This document shows, piece after piece, positions 1 to 9,431 of a stretch of DNA of 64,000 nt (the stretch's first letter is position 1; every line of letters starts with the position of its first letter). The notes beneath the pieces are model-generated. The model had not been told where the DNA came from, ran no database searches, and saw only the letters and a list, made by a program, of their open reading frames with translations. Both the position numbers and the translations under genes were made by a program. The stretch spans positions 62,001 through 126,000 of the forward strand of contig NZ_JAFKFW010000008.1 of NCBI RefSeq assembly GCF_017308015.1, in the 5' to 3' direction. Source of the stretch: Allobosea sp. Its GTDB lineage: Bacteria > Pseudomonadota > Alphaproteobacteria > Rhizobiales > Beijerinckiaceae.

Positions 1-791
1 GCGAAATCGGATTCGCGCAGGTTCAGGCTGGCGAGCGGGTCGCGCCAATGCGCGTCGAACCCGGCCGAGATCACCAAGAGATCGGGGCGGAACGCGTCGA
101 GTCGCGGCAGGACTGCGACCTCGAAGGCTTCACGGAATTCGTCGGAGCCGTCGCCGGCCCGCAAGGGGGCGTTGACGATCGTGTCCTGCGCGCCGCGCTC
201 CGAAGCCGCGCCGGTGCCCGGATAGAGCGGCATCTCGTGCACGGAGGCATAGAGCACGCTGGCATCGTCCCAGAAGATGTCCTGCGTGCCGTTGCCGTGA
301 TGCACGTCCCAGTCGATGATGGCGACGCGCCCGGCCCCATGCGCCTTCTGCGCGTGGCGCGCCGCGATCGCGGCGTGGTTGAAGAAGCAGAAGCCCATGG
401 CGCGTTCGCGCTCGGCGTGGTGGCCGGGCGGGCGCATCGCGACGAAGGCGTTGCGCGCCTTGCCGGCCATCACCTCGTCCACCGCTGCGACCGCGCCGCC
501 GACGCCGCGCAGCGCCGCTTCCATGGTGCCGGGCGATATCAGCGTGTCCGCATCGACCTGGATGAAACCGGCTGTGGGCGCCGATGCGATCAGGGCCTGC
601 GCATAGGGTTCAGGATGACAGAGGGCGACCTGATCGAGTGTGCCGAGCGGGGCCTCGAGCCGAATCAGTGCCGCGAAGCGCTCGGCCTCCAGCGCATGTT
701 CGATCGCTTTCAGCCTGTCCGCACATTCGGGATGGCCCGGCGGCATGGCATGTCGGAGACCGGCCGGGTGGGTGAAGAGCAGGGTCGTCAA
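1..791 (-). CDS. Histone deacetylase family protein (partial, runs off left edge)
   Basis: Zinc-dependent deacetylase of the HDAC / acetoin-utilization (AcuC-like) family, which removes acyl groups from amines. In bacteria the substrates are usually acetylpolyamines or unknown small molecules. Reading leftwards from a TTG at 791, the frame is open to the window edge (about 263 residues seen). Family motifs are in order: RPPGHHAE with the His pair near residues 124-125, IIDWDVHHGNGT with metal ligands Asp162 and His164, and SAGFDAH with the third Asp ligand. A stop lies three codons upstream of the TTG, and AGGGA sits about 8 nt before it, so TTG is the preferred start. The C-terminus is missing. 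The family is clear; the substrate is not. Confidence 0.88.
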   Translation of the reverse strand, partial: MTTLLFTHPAGLRHAMPPGHPECADRLKAIEHALEAERFAALIRLEAPLGTLDQVALCHPEPYAQALIASAPTAGFIQVDADTLISPGTMEAALRGVGGAVAAVDEVMAGKARNAFVAMRPPGHHAERERAMGFCFFNHAAIAARHAQKAHGAGRVAIIDWDVHHGNGTQDIFWDDASVLYASVHEMPLYPGTGAASERGAQDTIVNAPLRAGDGSDEFREAFEVAVLPRLDAFRPDLLVISAGFDAHWRDPLASLNLRESDF

Positions 792-1013
792 GGCCGGTCA
801 TCCCTGCATGGTGGCCGGCCGAAACGTCATGCGTGGCCGCTTTGCCACGCTAAACGGCCTTCTGGAGCCTGAAAAGGGAACCGGATTGCACCATGGCCGT
901 TTGAGGCCTAGTGCTTCGCCGAGCCGCCGCTTGTGGGGAAGCGCCCTGGCGATACGAAGCGTTAACGTTCGATTCATCATAAAGGCTGCCTTCGGGTCGG
1001 CTGGGTGGAGGCT

Positions 1014-1610
1014 ATGAAAAAGACCGTTTTCGTTGCACTGGCGCTGTCCGCCCTGCTGGGCGCCTGCCAGTACAAGAGCGTCAGCGCGCCGGCCCTGTCA
1101 GCCCGCGACGCCGAGTATATCGCGCTCGTCCCCAAGTTCGACACCTACCTGCCCTATCTTCCCTACGAGATCAGCGATCCGACCGGGCAGCCGCCGGGCA
1201 CGATCTATATCGATACCAAGGAAAAGTTCCTCTATCTCGTCCTGCCGAACAAGAAGGCGATCCGCTACGGCGTCGCCACCGGCGAGGAAGCCTATGGCTG
1301 GACCGGCGAGGCCGTGGTGCAGCGCAAGGCGGAATGGCCGCGCTGGACGCCGCCGGCCGAGATGGTCAAGCGCTGGCCGCATCTGAAGCCGGTCGCCGGC
1401 GGCATGAATGGCGGCCCGAACAATCCGCTCGGTGCGCGCGCGCTCTACCTCTACCAGAACGGCCAGGACACGCTCTATCGCATCCACGGCACCAACGAGC
1501 CGGAGACGATCGGCCGCTCGGCTTCGTCCGGCTGTATCCGGATGCGTAATATCGACGTGATCGACCTCTTCAACCGCGTTCCGGCTGGCGCGAAGGTCGT
1601 CGTCGTCTGA
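1014..1610 (+). CDS. L,D-transpeptidase (YkuD family) lipoprotein
   Basis: Periplasmic peptidoglycan L,D-transpeptidase of about 198 residues, which makes 3-3 crosslinks or attaches proteins to peptidoglycan. The N-terminus MKKTVFVALALSALLGAC is a signal peptide ending in a lipobox (Cys18), so the protein is probably lipid-anchored. The catalytic signature HGTN...SASSGCIRM places His158 and the nucleophile Cys174. The ATG at 1014 is chosen because GGTGGAG lies just upstream; an in-frame GTG at 1005 would only add Met-Glu-Ala. The gene is monocistronic and is followed by a strong hairpin terminator. Confidence 0.92.
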   Translation: MKKTVFVALALSALLGACQYKSVSAPALSARDAEYIALVPKFDTYLPYLPYEISDPTGQPPGTIYIDTKEKFLYLVLPNKKAIRYGVATGEEAYGWTGEAVVQRKAEWPRWTPPAEMVKRWPHLKPVAGGMNGGPNNPLGARALYLYQNGQDTLYRIHGTNEPETIGRSASSGCIRMRNIDVIDLFNRVPAGAKVVVV

Positions 1611-1637
1611 TCGTCATCGGGCGACGGGAGTTTCCGG

Positions 1638-1665
1638 CGGGCGGCTTCGGGCCGCCCGTTTTCGT
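1638..1665 (+). terminator. Rho-independent terminator of the L,D-transpeptidase gene
   Basis: A GGGCGGC / GCCGCCC stem (1639-1645 with 1651-1657) closes a five-base loop and is followed by a T-rich tract (TTTTCGTTT), 28 nt after the stop codon. Confidence 0.85.
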
Positions 1666-1771
1666 TTGGGATCCCTTCTGCAGAGCGACAATCGCCAATT
1701 CCGGGCTCAGGCCCGCGGCCGCCCCGGACTGACGGTGTGTTTCCGCGTAGAGGCAGCGTACTCCCGCCTAC

Positions 1772-1806
1772 GAAAAAGGCCGGTGGGAGCAAGCTCCGCA
1801 CCGGCC
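1772..1806 (-). terminator. Rho-independent terminator on the minus strand
   Basis: A long hairpin pairs GGCCGGTG (1778-1785) with CACCGGCC (1799-1806) and continues as GGAGC/GCTCC past a one-base bulge. On the minus strand it is followed by five Ts (A run 1773-1777). It ends the small minus-strand gene at 1833-2042. Confidence 0.8.
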
Positions 1807-1832
1807 AAGTGGAGGGTCTCGAAGGGGAGGTT

Positions 1833-2042
1833 TCAGTCGTAGAAACCATGGCGGAGAACGCCGGGCAAATCGGCCTGGCGCGCCTCACCGTGCTGCTTCA
1901 ACGCAGGCGGAACCTGTCTGGTTCCAGCAGCAACCGCCGGAATTGCGATCGGGCGGAAGCGGGAGGCATAGGTCGCCCGCGCCGCCGCATCGTGGAAACC
2001 CTTCCGGGTCGGTGCCGGGGACTGGGAGTCGCGTTGAAGCAT
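1833..2042 (-). CDS. Small hypothetical protein (69 aa)
   Basis: Uncharacterised 69-residue basic protein without membrane segments. It has a central stretch SRFRPIAIPAVAAGTRQVPP and ends in HGFYD. I cannot assign a function. It is called a gene for two reasons: an AGGA ribosome site lies 5-8 nt upstream of the ATG, and a well-formed minus-strand terminator follows 27 nt after its stop with nothing else it could serve. It is separately transcribed from the aminotransferase upstream, which has its own terminator at 2196-2226. Alternative frames over this stretch are open too, so coding is likely rather than certain. Confidence 0.5.
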   Translation of the reverse strand: MLQRDSQSPAPTRKGFHDAAARATYASRFRPIAIPAVAAGTRQVPPALKQHGEARQADLPGVLRHGFYD

Positions 2043-2195
2043 GTTCCTGACTCGCGCTGATGGACCTCGTGCCGGCGGCTCATGCCTGCCGGCCCGGCCT
2101 GTCTGATGGCGGATCGGGACGGCGTCGCGGCGCCACTGTGATCTGTTCGTGGCGATTTCCGGCGAAGCTGCGTGCCCTGCCATATTGCTGGTCAC

Positions 2196-2226
2196 GAAAA
2201 AGGCCGGGCGTTGCCGCCCGGCCCTG
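2196..2226 (-). terminator. Rho-independent terminator of the aminotransferase gene
   Basis: GGCCGGGC / GCCCGGCC arms around a short loop (2202-2223) are followed on the minus strand by TTTTT. It lies 24 nt downstream of the aminotransferase stop codon. Confidence 0.85.
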
Positions 2227-2249
2227 GTCTTCCTGCGCGATCGGACCGC

Positions 2250-3626
2250 TCAGGCCATCAGGCCTTCGGCCTTGGCCCAGTTCAGCGTCTTGTCGAGGGC
2301 GCGCTCGCAGCGGTTGAACATTTCCTCGATCTCGGCCTCGTTGATCACGAGCGGCGGGCAGAAGGCGAGGCGGTCGCCCATGGCGCGGGTGATGAAGCCC
2401 TCTTCCAGCGCATAGGCCACGGCCTTGGCGCCGACGCCCTTCTTGCCTTCGAACGAGGCCTTGGTCTGCTTGTCCTTGACCAGCTCGGCGCCGCCGATCA
2501 GGCCGACGCCCTTGGCCTCGCCGACGAGCGGGTGATCGGTCAGCTTGTTCAGGCGGCGCAGGAAGGTCGGCGAGACCTTCTCGACGTGATCGACGATCTT
2601 CTCGCGCTGGTAGATCTCCAGCGTCTTGACCGCGACGGCGCAGCCGACCGGATGGCCGGCATAGGTGTTGCCATGTCCGAACGTGCCGATCTTGCGGCTC
2701 TGGTCGACGAGCACGTCATAGATCTTGTCGTTCATCATTACGGCGCTGAGCGGGAAATAGGCCGAGGTGATCTGTTTGGCGAGCGAGATCGAGTCGGCGT
2801 TGAGCCCGTAGGTCTCGGTGCCGAACATCTTGCCGGTGCGGCCGAAGCCGGTGATGACCTCGTCCGCGATGAACAGCACGTCGTACTTGGCGAGCACGGC
2901 GTTGATCTTCTCGAAATAGCCTTCCGGCGGGATGATTGCGCCACCGGCGCCCATTACCGGTTCGGCGATGAAGGCGGCGACCGTGTCCGGCCCCTCGCGC
3001 AGGATCATCTCCTCCAGCTCGGCGGCAAGCCGCGACGAGAAATCCTGCTCGCTCTCGCCCGGCTCGGCGAAGCGGTAATGGTGCGGGCAGGAAGTGTGCA
3101 GGATGCCCGGCAGCGGCAGGTCGAAATCGATATGGTTGTTCGGCAGGCCGGTCAGCGAGGCCGAGGCGACGGTGACGCCGTGATAGCCCTTCAGCCGCGA
3201 GATGATCTTCTTCTTCTGCGGCCGGCCGAGTGCGTTGTTGAGATACCAGACGATCTTGACCTGGGTATCGTTGGCGTCGGAGCCGGAGGCGCCGTAGAAC
3301 ACCTTGGAGATCGGAACCGGGGCGATTTCCTTGAGTTTCTCGGCGAGCTCGATCGCCGGATCATGGCTGCGCCCGCCGAAGATATGGGTGAAGGGCAGCT
3401 TCTTCATCTGCTCATAGGCGGTCTCGACCAGTTCCTGGTTGGAATAGCCGAGCGAGGTGCACCAGAGCCCGGCCATGCCCTCGATATATTCCTTGCCCGA
3501 CGAGTCGTAGACGTAGACGCCCTTGCCGCTCTCCAGCATGAGCGGGCCCGTCTGCCGATGCGTGGCGAGGTTGGTATAGGGATGGACGAGGGTCTCGATA
3601 TCCCTGACGGCGACATTCGACAGCAT
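2250..3626 (-). CDS. Class III PLP-dependent aminotransferase
   Basis: Fold-type I, class III aminotransferase of 458 residues. This group includes omega-amino acid:pyruvate, beta-alanine:pyruvate and putrescine/taurine-type enzymes, and moves an amino group from an omega-amine to pyruvate or another keto acid. Visible features are the cofactor phosphate loop GASGSDAND (112-120), YHG (148-150), the cofactor ring aspartate in FIADEVITGFGRTG (Asp255) and the Schiff-base lysine in SLAKQITSAYFPLSAV (Lys284). Length is normal. GGGAG lies upstream of the ATG. It is separated from the upstream amidase by 156 nt, long enough for its own promoter. The exact amine substrate cannot be read from the sequence. 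Confidence 0.93.
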   Translation of the reverse strand: MLSNVAVRDIETLVHPYTNLATHRQTGPLMLESGKGVYVYDSSGKEYIEGMAGLWCTSLGYSNQELVETAYEQMKKLPFTHIFGGRSHDPAIELAEKLKEIAPVPISKVFYGASGSDANDTQVKIVWYLNNALGRPQKKKIISRLKGYHGVTVASASLTGLPNNHIDFDLPLPGILHTSCPHHYRFAEPGESEQDFSSRLAAELEEMILREGPDTVAAFIAEPVMGAGGAIIPPEGYFEKINAVLAKYDVLFIADEVITGFGRTGKMFGTETYGLNADSISLAKQITSAYFPLSAVMMNDKIYDVLVDQSRKIGTFGHGNTYAGHPVGCAVAVKTLEIYQREKIVDHVEKVSPTFLRRLNKLTDHPLVGEAKGVGLIGGAELVKDKQTKASFEGKKGVGAKAVAYALEEGFITRAMGDRLAFCPPLVINEAEIEEMFNRCERALDKTLNWAKAEGLMA

Positions 3627-3782
3627 GATGGCTCCCGGTTTTGTTGAATATTCTTTCCAATATACGCCGATGTGACCGCAAATGTTGAGCGATTTTGGCG
3701 CAGGGTACGGTAGACTCTGCCGCAGAGCGCGTGAAACGGAAAGGCTTCGCTCGCGGCGGGTGCAGCGCCGCTTGCGGGCGGC

Positions 3783-5246
3783 TCAACCGGCGACTGGCGG
3801 CGGCGTGAAGCGACTGCCGAGCCCTTCCAGGATGGCGCCGGCGGCGATGGCCGTGCGGTCCTCGCCGAAGGGCGCGATGATCTGGGCGCCGAGCGGCAGG
3901 CCGTCACGCGAATGCATGACGGGCGCTGACAGGGCCGGCAGGTCCGCGCCGGTGGCGAGCGAAGCCCAGAGCAGGAAATCCAGATAGGGCCGTGGCTCGC
4001 CGTTCACCATCAGGCGCCGCGCATGGATATCCGGGCCATGGTCATGCGGGATCGCGGCGACGGGGGCCGGTGGGCAGAGAACCACGTCGTAACACGAGAA
4101 GAAGCGGGCCCATTGCCGCTTCTGGGCGCGGCGGCGCTGGTCGATCTGCTGGTAGAGACCGGGCGTCATCCGGGCGCCGCGGGCCTGCAGGGCCTGATGC
4201 GAGAGGTCATTCGGGCTGAAGCGCGAAGCCTGCGCCTGGATGCGGGCGCGCACCTTCGGCGGCAGGCCATAGGCGACGACGGCATGGTTCAGCAGCGCAT
4301 ACACCTCGAAGGCGTCGGCGAAGCGGACGGAGGGTCTCGCCGTCTCGTCGACGATCGCGCCGGCCTCGGCCAGGCGGCGCGCGGCCTCGCGCACGGCATC
4401 CGAGACTTCCTTGTCGACAGGGGCAAAGGGGTCGTCTGCCCAGAGCGCGACGCGTAGACCCTTCGCGCTCGCCCGGCGCGGCTCGGCAAGGCCCGGCGCG
4501 GGCAGGGCGGTGTCGCGCGGACCGGCGATGACCGGCAGGATCAGATCGAGATCCTCGGCGGCACGCGAGATCGGGCCGGCGACCATCAGGTCGGCATTGC
4601 GCGGCGTGCGTCGCTCCGGTGGCGGCGGGATCGCGCCCCAGGTCGAGACCAGCCCCCAGCTCGTCTTCAGGCCGAAGACGCCGCAGGCATGGGCCGGCCA
4701 GCGGATCGAGCTGCCGAGATCGGAGCCGAGCTCGAAGGCGCTCATGCCGGTCGCGACCGCAACGGCAGCCCCGCCCGAGGAGCCGCCGGGCGAGCGCGCC
4801 TCGTCCCAGGGATTGTTGGTCACGCCATGGGCCGGGTTGTAGCTCTGGAAGTCGCCGGAGAAGACGGGAACGTTCGTCTTGCCGATGATGACCGCGCCGG
4901 CCGCGCGCAGTCTTGCCACTGCTGCGGCATCTTCGGTGGGCACGCGCTCGCGATACGCCGGCAGCCCGCCGGAGGAGGGCAGGCCGGCGACGTCGAACGC
5001 GTCCTTGATCGTGATCGGCAGCCCTTCGAGCGGGCGGGCCCTGCTCTCGGCGATGCGTGCGTCGGAGGTTTTCGCCATGATGCGGGCGGCAGCGCGATCC
5101 TCGGTCACGATCGCGTTGAGGTGCGGGTTCAGCGCATCGATACGGGCGAAGGTCGCCTCAAGGAGATCGGTGGCGCTGAAGCGGCGGGCGAGCAGCGCTT
5201 GACGCAGGGCGGTAGCGGAGGCGGTCAGGTCGATGCCGTCAGCCAT
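3783..5246 (-). CDS. Amidase signature family hydrolase
   Basis: Amidase-signature enzyme of 487 residues hydrolysing a carboxamide. The Lys-Ser-Ser triad is readable: Lys81 in PITIKDAFDV, Ser156 in RSPGGSSGGA and the nucleophile Ser180 in GSDLGSSIRWPA. Length is typical of free-standing amidases, and no GatB/GatC genes are nearby, so it is not the tRNA amidotransferase subunit. It starts 6 nt after the marR gene, so the two form one transcript and the amidase is likely under MarR control. The substrate is unknown. Confidence 0.93.
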   Translation of the reverse strand: MADGIDLTASATALRQALLARRFSATDLLEATFARIDALNPHLNAIVTEDRAAARIMAKTSDARIAESRARPLEGLPITIKDAFDVAGLPSSGGLPAYRERVPTEDAAAVARLRAAGAVIIGKTNVPVFSGDFQSYNPAHGVTNNPWDEARSPGGSSGGAAVAVATGMSAFELGSDLGSSIRWPAHACGVFGLKTSWGLVSTWGAIPPPPERRTPRNADLMVAGPISRAAEDLDLILPVIAGPRDTALPAPGLAEPRRASAKGLRVALWADDPFAPVDKEVSDAVREAARRLAEAGAIVDETARPSVRFADAFEVYALLNHAVVAYGLPPKVRARIQAQASRFSPNDLSHQALQARGARMTPGLYQQIDQRRRAQKRQWARFFSCYDVVLCPPAPVAAIPHDHGPDIHARRLMVNGEPRPYLDFLLWASLATGADLPALSAPVMHSRDGLPLGAQIIAPFGEDRTAIAAGAILEGLGSRFTPPPVAG

Positions 5247-5252
5247 CGCAGC

Positions 5253-5717
5253 TCACTCGGCGTCGACGGCGCGGGCGAGATCGCGCCAGACCAGCACGAG
5301 GCGGTCGAGCTCGGCGAGGTCGTCCGGTTTCAGTTTGCCGAGCGTATTGGCGACGAAGTCACGCTGCGCGGCGATCCCGGCTTCCGCGAGCCGGCGGCCT
5401 TCCGGGGTCAGGTGCATCGCGTAGGAACGCCGGTCGCCGGCGATGGCGCGGCGCTCGACGAGGCCGGCCTGCACCAGCCGGTCGACGAGGCCGGAAACAT
5501 TGCCCTTGGTGACATAGAGCCGCTCGGCCAGTTCGCTCTGGCTGATGCCCTCCTGCTCGGTCAAGGTCGAGAGCAGGTCGAACTGCGGGATCGAAAGCCC
5601 GAGCATGCGGATGCGCGCCGTCATCTGCATCAGCATGCGCTGGTGCAGCCGCATGAAGCGGAACCAGACCCTGTCCGGTTCTGTCACGGCCTCTTGCAAG
5701 GCTTTCGCTGCGGTCAT
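5253..5717 (-). CDS. MarR family transcriptional regulator
   Basis: MarR-type winged helix-turn-helix repressor of 154 residues, probably dimeric and relieved by a small phenolic or acid ligand. The wing/recognition region reads QSELAERLYVTKGNVSGLVDRL followed by VERRAIAGDRRSYAMHLT. It is the first gene of a marR-amidase operon and is transcribed divergently from the acyl-CoA synthetase at 5853. The shared 135-nt intergenic region is the natural place for its operator. GGGGGAAGCGCC precedes the ATG. Confidence 0.92.
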   Translation of the reverse strand: MTAAKALQEAVTEPDRVWFRFMRLHQRMLMQMTARIRMLGLSIPQFDLLSTLTEQEGISQSELAERLYVTKGNVSGLVDRLVQAGLVERRAIAGDRRSYAMHLTPEGRRLAEAGIAAQRDFVANTLGKLKPDDLAELDRLVLVWRDLARAVDAE

Positions 5718-5852
5718 GGCGCTTCCCCCCGCTCTTGAAGGATCAGACCTAAACCATCCCGCACGCGCAGGCGAGCCTTCGATGGGATGACTTCCCTTTC
5801 GTGGAAACCGCTCGCTATCCTGCGGTCAAGACGGATTTGGGAGGACAAGCGC

Positions 5853-7478
5853 ATGCTCGGCCTGATGCAGGACTGGCCCCTTCTGCTCCACCGCATCATC
5901 GACCACGCTGCCATCCAGCACGGCACGCGCGAGGTGGTGAGCCGCGCTGTCGAGGATGGCGCGCTGAGGCGACGCAGCTATGTCGAGATCCGCAGCCGCG
6001 CCCTGAAGGTGGCGAAGCGTTTGCAGCGCGAGGGCATCGCGCTGGGCGACCGGATCGCGACGCTCGCCTGGAACACCGACCGGCATCTTGAGCTCTGGTA
6101 CGGCATCAGCGGCATCGGCGCGATCACGCATACGGTCAACCCGCGCCTGTTCCCGGAGCAGATCGCCTGGATCGTCGGTCATGCGGAAGACCGTCTGCTC
6201 TTCCTCGACCTGACCTTCGTGCCGATGATCGAGGCGATCCAGGACAAGCTGCCGAGCATCGAGCGCTATGTCGTCCTGACCGATGCCGCGCATATGCCGC
6301 AGACCGGCCTCCGGAACGCCGTCGCCTATGAGGACTGGCTGGCCGAGTCGGACGACGATTTCGCCTGGGGCCGCTTCGACGAGAATACCGCTGCCGGGCT
6401 CTGCTACACCTCGGGCACCACCGGCGGGCCCAAGGGCGTGCTTTATTCGCATCGCTCGAACGTGCTGCATGCGCTCGCCTGCGCCGCGCCCGACTATATG
6501 GGCCTGTCGGCGCGCGACACGGTGATGCCGGTCGTGCCGCTCTTCCACGCCAATAGCTGGTCGCTGGCCTATTCCGCTCCGATGACCGGCGCCAAGCTGG
6601 TCATGCCCGGGGCCAGGCTCGACGGTCCCTCGCTGCACCAGTTGCTGGAGGAGGAGGGTGTGACCATGACGGCGGCGGTGCCGACCGTCTGGCTCGGACT
6701 CCTGCAACATCTGGAGGCGACGAACGGCAAGCTCTCGACGCTGAAGCGTGTCGTCATTGGCGGCTCGGCCTGCCCGCGTGCGATGACCGAGACCTTCGAA
6801 CGCAAATTCGGCGTCACCGTCGCTCATGCCTGGGGCATGACCGAGATGAGTCCGCTCGGCTCCTTCTGTTCGCTGAAGCCGGTCTATGAGGGGCTTTCGG
6901 GCGATGCGCTCTACGATCTCAAGGTGAAGCAGGGCCATCCGCCCTTCACCGTCGAGTTCAGGCTCACCGACGATGCCGGCACGGACCTGCCCTGGGACGG
7001 CAGGACGTTCGGCCGGCTCAAGGTGCGCGGGCCGGCGGTCGCAGGCGGCTATTACCGGCGCGGAGACGATATCCTCGACGATCGCGGCTTCTTCGACACC
7101 GGCGATGTCGCGACCATCGACCCCGCCGGCTATATGCAGGTCACCGACCGCTCGAAGGATGTCATCAAGTCCGGCGGCGAGTGGATTTCCTCGATCGATC
7201 TTGAGAATCTCGCGGTCGGCCATCCCGATGTCGCCGAAGCCGCTGTGATCGGCGTCGCCCATCCGAAATGGGACGAGCGGCCGCTGCTTGTGATCGTGCC
7301 GAAGCCGGGACGGACGCCGGGCAAGGACGAGATTCTCGCCTTCATGACCGGCAAGATCGCGAAATGGTGGCTCCCGGACGATGTCGTGCTGGTCGAGGCG
7401 ATTCCGCACACTGCGACCGGCAAGATCCAGAAGACCAAGCTGCGTGAGATGTTCAGGGATTACCGGCTGCCGGGATGA
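5853..7478 (+). CDS. Acyl-CoA synthetase (AMP-forming, fatty acid-CoA ligase type)
   Basis: ANL-superfamily adenylating enzyme of 541 residues that activates a carboxylic acid to acyl-AMP and then acyl-CoA. The P-loop-like motif [17 protein letters not shown], the A5 motif [12 protein letters not shown], the A7 motif [10 protein letters not shown] and the C-terminal catalytic lysine in [12 protein letters not shown] are all present. The start at [11 protein letters not shown] is preferred because GGGAGG sits 8 nt upstream; the frame is open 66 nt further upstream without a better ribosome site. It resembles medium/long-chain (AlkK-like) ligases. It is divergent from marR-amidase, so co-regulation is plausible. 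Confidence 0.92.
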   Translation: MLGLMQDWPLLLHRIIDHAAIQHGTREVVSRAVEDGALRRRSYVEIRSRALKVAKRLQREGIALGDRIATLAWNTDRHLELWYGISGIGAITHTVNPRLFPEQIAWIVGHAEDRLLFLDLTFVPMIEAIQDKLPSIERYVVLTDAAHMPQTGLRNAVAYEDWLAESDDDFAWGRFDENTAAGLCYTSGTTGGPKGVLYSHRSNVLHALACAAPDYMGLSARDTVMPVVPLFHANSWSLAYSAPMTGAKLVMPGARLDGPSLHQLLEEEGVTMTAAVPTVWLGLLQHLEATNGKLSTLKRVVIGGSACPRAMTETFERKFGVTVAHAWGMTEMSPLGSFCSLKPVYEGLSGDALYDLKVKQGHPPFTVEFRLTDDAGTDLPWDGRTFGRLKVRGPAVAGGYYRRGDDILDDRGFFDTGDVATIDPAGYMQVTDRSKDVIKSGGEWISSIDLENLAVGHPDVAEAAVIGVAHPKWDERPLLVIVPKPGRTPGKDEILAFMTGKIAKWWLPDDVVLVEAIPHTATGKIQKTKLREMFRDYRLPG

Positions 7479-7710
7479 GCCGTGCCTCGTGCCTGAAGCG
7501 CGAACGGTTCCTGGGGGGCGCCGTTGCTGTGTCGCCTCGGAACTGCTTCGTCCGGAATCGCCTTGCCTCCCCGGCGGTGAGGCGCGCCGGCTTGACACTT
7601 TCGCCGACACCGGCACTCGACGACGAGATCAGCCCGGAATGCCCCTGGCCGCGTCGACCGCCCGGCCTGCCTGGCGACTTGCCTTCCGGGTCGGCGACAG
7701 GCACGAAAGC

Positions 7711-8490
7711 ATGATGCACCGCCGTCTCGTCTTCGAGGAACCGGTTTCGCGCGCTGCCGTCTGGAGCCGGCGGCTGGCCTGGTTCTCTTTCGCGGTACTG
7801 CTGCTGTCGCTGCTGCTCGTCCGTTTGCGGGAGCCGAGCATCGAGGGGCTTGCGCCGGTTGTCGGGGCGTATGTCATCGTGCTCGCGGCGCTCGGGCTCG
7901 CCATCCTCGCCTTCATTCGGATCTGGCAGTCCGGCCATCGCGGCGTCGGCATGGCGACAGGCGCGATGCTGCTTTCGCTCATCCTGCTTGCGCCGGCGGG
8001 CTATATTGCGCTCAAGCTGATGACAAAGCCGGCCCTGGCGGATGTTTCGACGGATATCGACGATCCTCCAGCCTTCAGCCGCTCGCAGGCTGCGCTGACG
8101 GCCCGCACCGGGCGCATCCCGCCGGATGTTCCGGCCGAACGTCGGCGCCTGCAGCGGCAGGCCTACCCAAAGGCCGTTCCGATCCTGCTCGAGCTGCCGG
8201 CCGATGCGGCTTTCGACCTCGCCAGGCGCGCGGCGCTCGGCCTCGGCTGGCAGGTGCTGGAAACGGCGCGGCCGGGCGGACGCAGCGGTGCCGGCCGGGT
8301 CGAGGCCGTCGCCCGCGGCCGCATTCTGCGCTTCTCCGAGGATATCGCCATTCGCGTCAGGCCGCGCGTCGATGGCAGCCGCATCGATATCCGCTCGGCC
8401 TCGCGTCTCGGCAGCCATGATCTCGGCGCCAATGCCGCGCGAGTGGCGGCCTTCGCCGACGAGATCGAACTGCTGATGGAGAGCCGTTGA
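7711..8490 (+). CDS. DUF1499 domain membrane protein
   Basis: 259-residue protein of unknown function. The N-terminal half has three hydrophobic segments (about residues 17-33, 42-62 and 75-95). The soluble C-terminal half has the DUF1499 pattern: an YPKAVPILLELPADAAFDLARRAALGLGW start and an RIDIRSASRLGSHDLGANAARV end. The family is widespread in alphaproteobacteria and uncharacterised. The ATG at 7711 is chosen because it begins just before the first membrane segment; the upstream open frame overlaps the acyl-CoA synthetase and has no visible signal. It converges with the MBL hydrolase, whose stop lies 10 nt away. Confidence 0.8.
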   Translation: MMHRRLVFEEPVSRAAVWSRRLAWFSFAVLLLSLLLVRLREPSIEGLAPVVGAYVIVLAALGLAILAFIRIWQSGHRGVGMATGAMLLSLILLAPAGYIALKLMTKPALADVSTDIDDPPAFSRSQAALTARTGRIPPDVPAERRRLQRQAYPKAVPILLELPADAAFDLARRAALGLGWQVLETARPGGRSGAGRVEAVARGRILRFSEDIAIRVRPRVDGSRIDIRSASRLGSHDLGANAARVAAFADEIELLMESR

Positions 8491-8500
8491 GCGAAGCGCT

Positions 8501-9415
8501 TCAGGTGAGCCTGTAGCGGCTGGCGAGGGACGGAATGGCGTCGCTGCATTGCACGGCACCGTGCAGGACCAGATCCTCGATCTGGGCCAGCACCGAAAGC
8601 GCCGCGGCGCCGTGCAGGGCCGGTGCCAGGCCCTGATAGATCACGGGTACCATCGCCGCGATCGTTTCATCGCCCGCGGCGAGCCGGTTCAGGATCGCGG
8701 CCTCGCGCTGGCGGCGATGCTGGACGAGGCCGCGCAGGAAGCGCTGCGGCTCGGTCACCGGGCCGCCATGGCCCGGCCAGTAGCGGGCGTGCTCCAGCCC
8801 GCGCAGCTTCTCGATCGAGCTCATATAGGCGGCCATCGAGCCGTCCGGCGGCGCGACGACCGAGGTCGACCAGGCCATGACATGATCGCCGGAGAACAGG
8901 GTCTCCTCCTCGGCGAGCGTGAAGGCGAGGTGATTGGCGGTATGGCCGGGCGTTTCGACGGCGGCGAGACTCCAGCCGGGCCCGGAGATGCCGTCGCCGT
9001 CACCCATCGCCCAATCCGGCGCGAATTCGGTATCGACAGCGGCATCGAGCACGCGGCCCTCGCCCGGTCCGGGCTCCCGCGACGGGCGATGCGGCGCGCA
9101 GCCCACGACCGTCGCGCCGGTCGCGGCCTTCAGCATCGGAACGGCGGGCGAATGGTCGCGATGGGTATGGGTTACGACGATATGGCTGACCGTTTCGCCG
9201 CGCACCGCTGCCAGCAGGCGCTCGACATGGCCGGGATCGTCGGGGCCGGGATCGATGATCGCCACCGTGCCGCGGCCGACGATATAGGAGCAGGTGCCGG
9301 TGAAGGTCATCGGCCCGCCATTGCCGGCGATGATCCGGCGCACCAGCGGGGAGAGGTGCGCGACCGTTCCGGCGGCGGTCGTCGCGCTTCGGTCGAATGC
9401 GATCTCGTCGGTCAT
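8501..9415 (-). CDS. MBL fold metallo-hydrolase (LACTB2-like)
   Basis: Metallo-beta-lactamase-fold hydrolase of 304 residues. The dinuclear zinc motif THTHRDHS is followed by further ligand positions in VETPGHTANHLAF and FSGDHVMAWSTSVVAPPDG, with YWPGHGGPV near the end. The layout matches LACTB2-like proteins with a C-terminal winged-helix tail rather than lactamases. No signal peptide is seen, so it is cytoplasmic. The start MTDEIAFDRS is chosen because the upstream in-frame extension overlaps the small lipoprotein gene in another frame. Substrate unknown (an ester, thioester or nucleic acid). Confidence 0.88.
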   Translation of the reverse strand: MTDEIAFDRSATTAAGTVAHLSPLVRRIIAGNGGPMTFTGTCSYIVGRGTVAIIDPGPDDPGHVERLLAAVRGETVSHIVVTHTHRDHSPAVPMLKAATGATVVGCAPHRPSREPGPGEGRVLDAAVDTEFAPDWAMGDGDGISGPGWSLAAVETPGHTANHLAFTLAEEETLFSGDHVMAWSTSVVAPPDGSMAAYMSSIEKLRGLEHARYWPGHGGPVTEPQRFLRGLVQHRRQREAAILNRLAAGDETIAAMVPVIYQGLAPALHGAAALSVLAQIEDLVLHGAVQCSDAIPSLASRYRLT

Positions 9416-9431
9416 CTCTGGCGCTGCGGCC

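Noticed and set aside
2172..3647. A 491-codon plus-strand frame over the aminotransferase
   Set aside because: Exact antisense of a complete class III aminotransferase with all catalytic residues; no ribosome site or domain.
5826..7616. A 596-codon minus-strand frame over the acyl-CoA synthetase
   Set aside because: Antisense shadow of a gene with complete ANL motifs.
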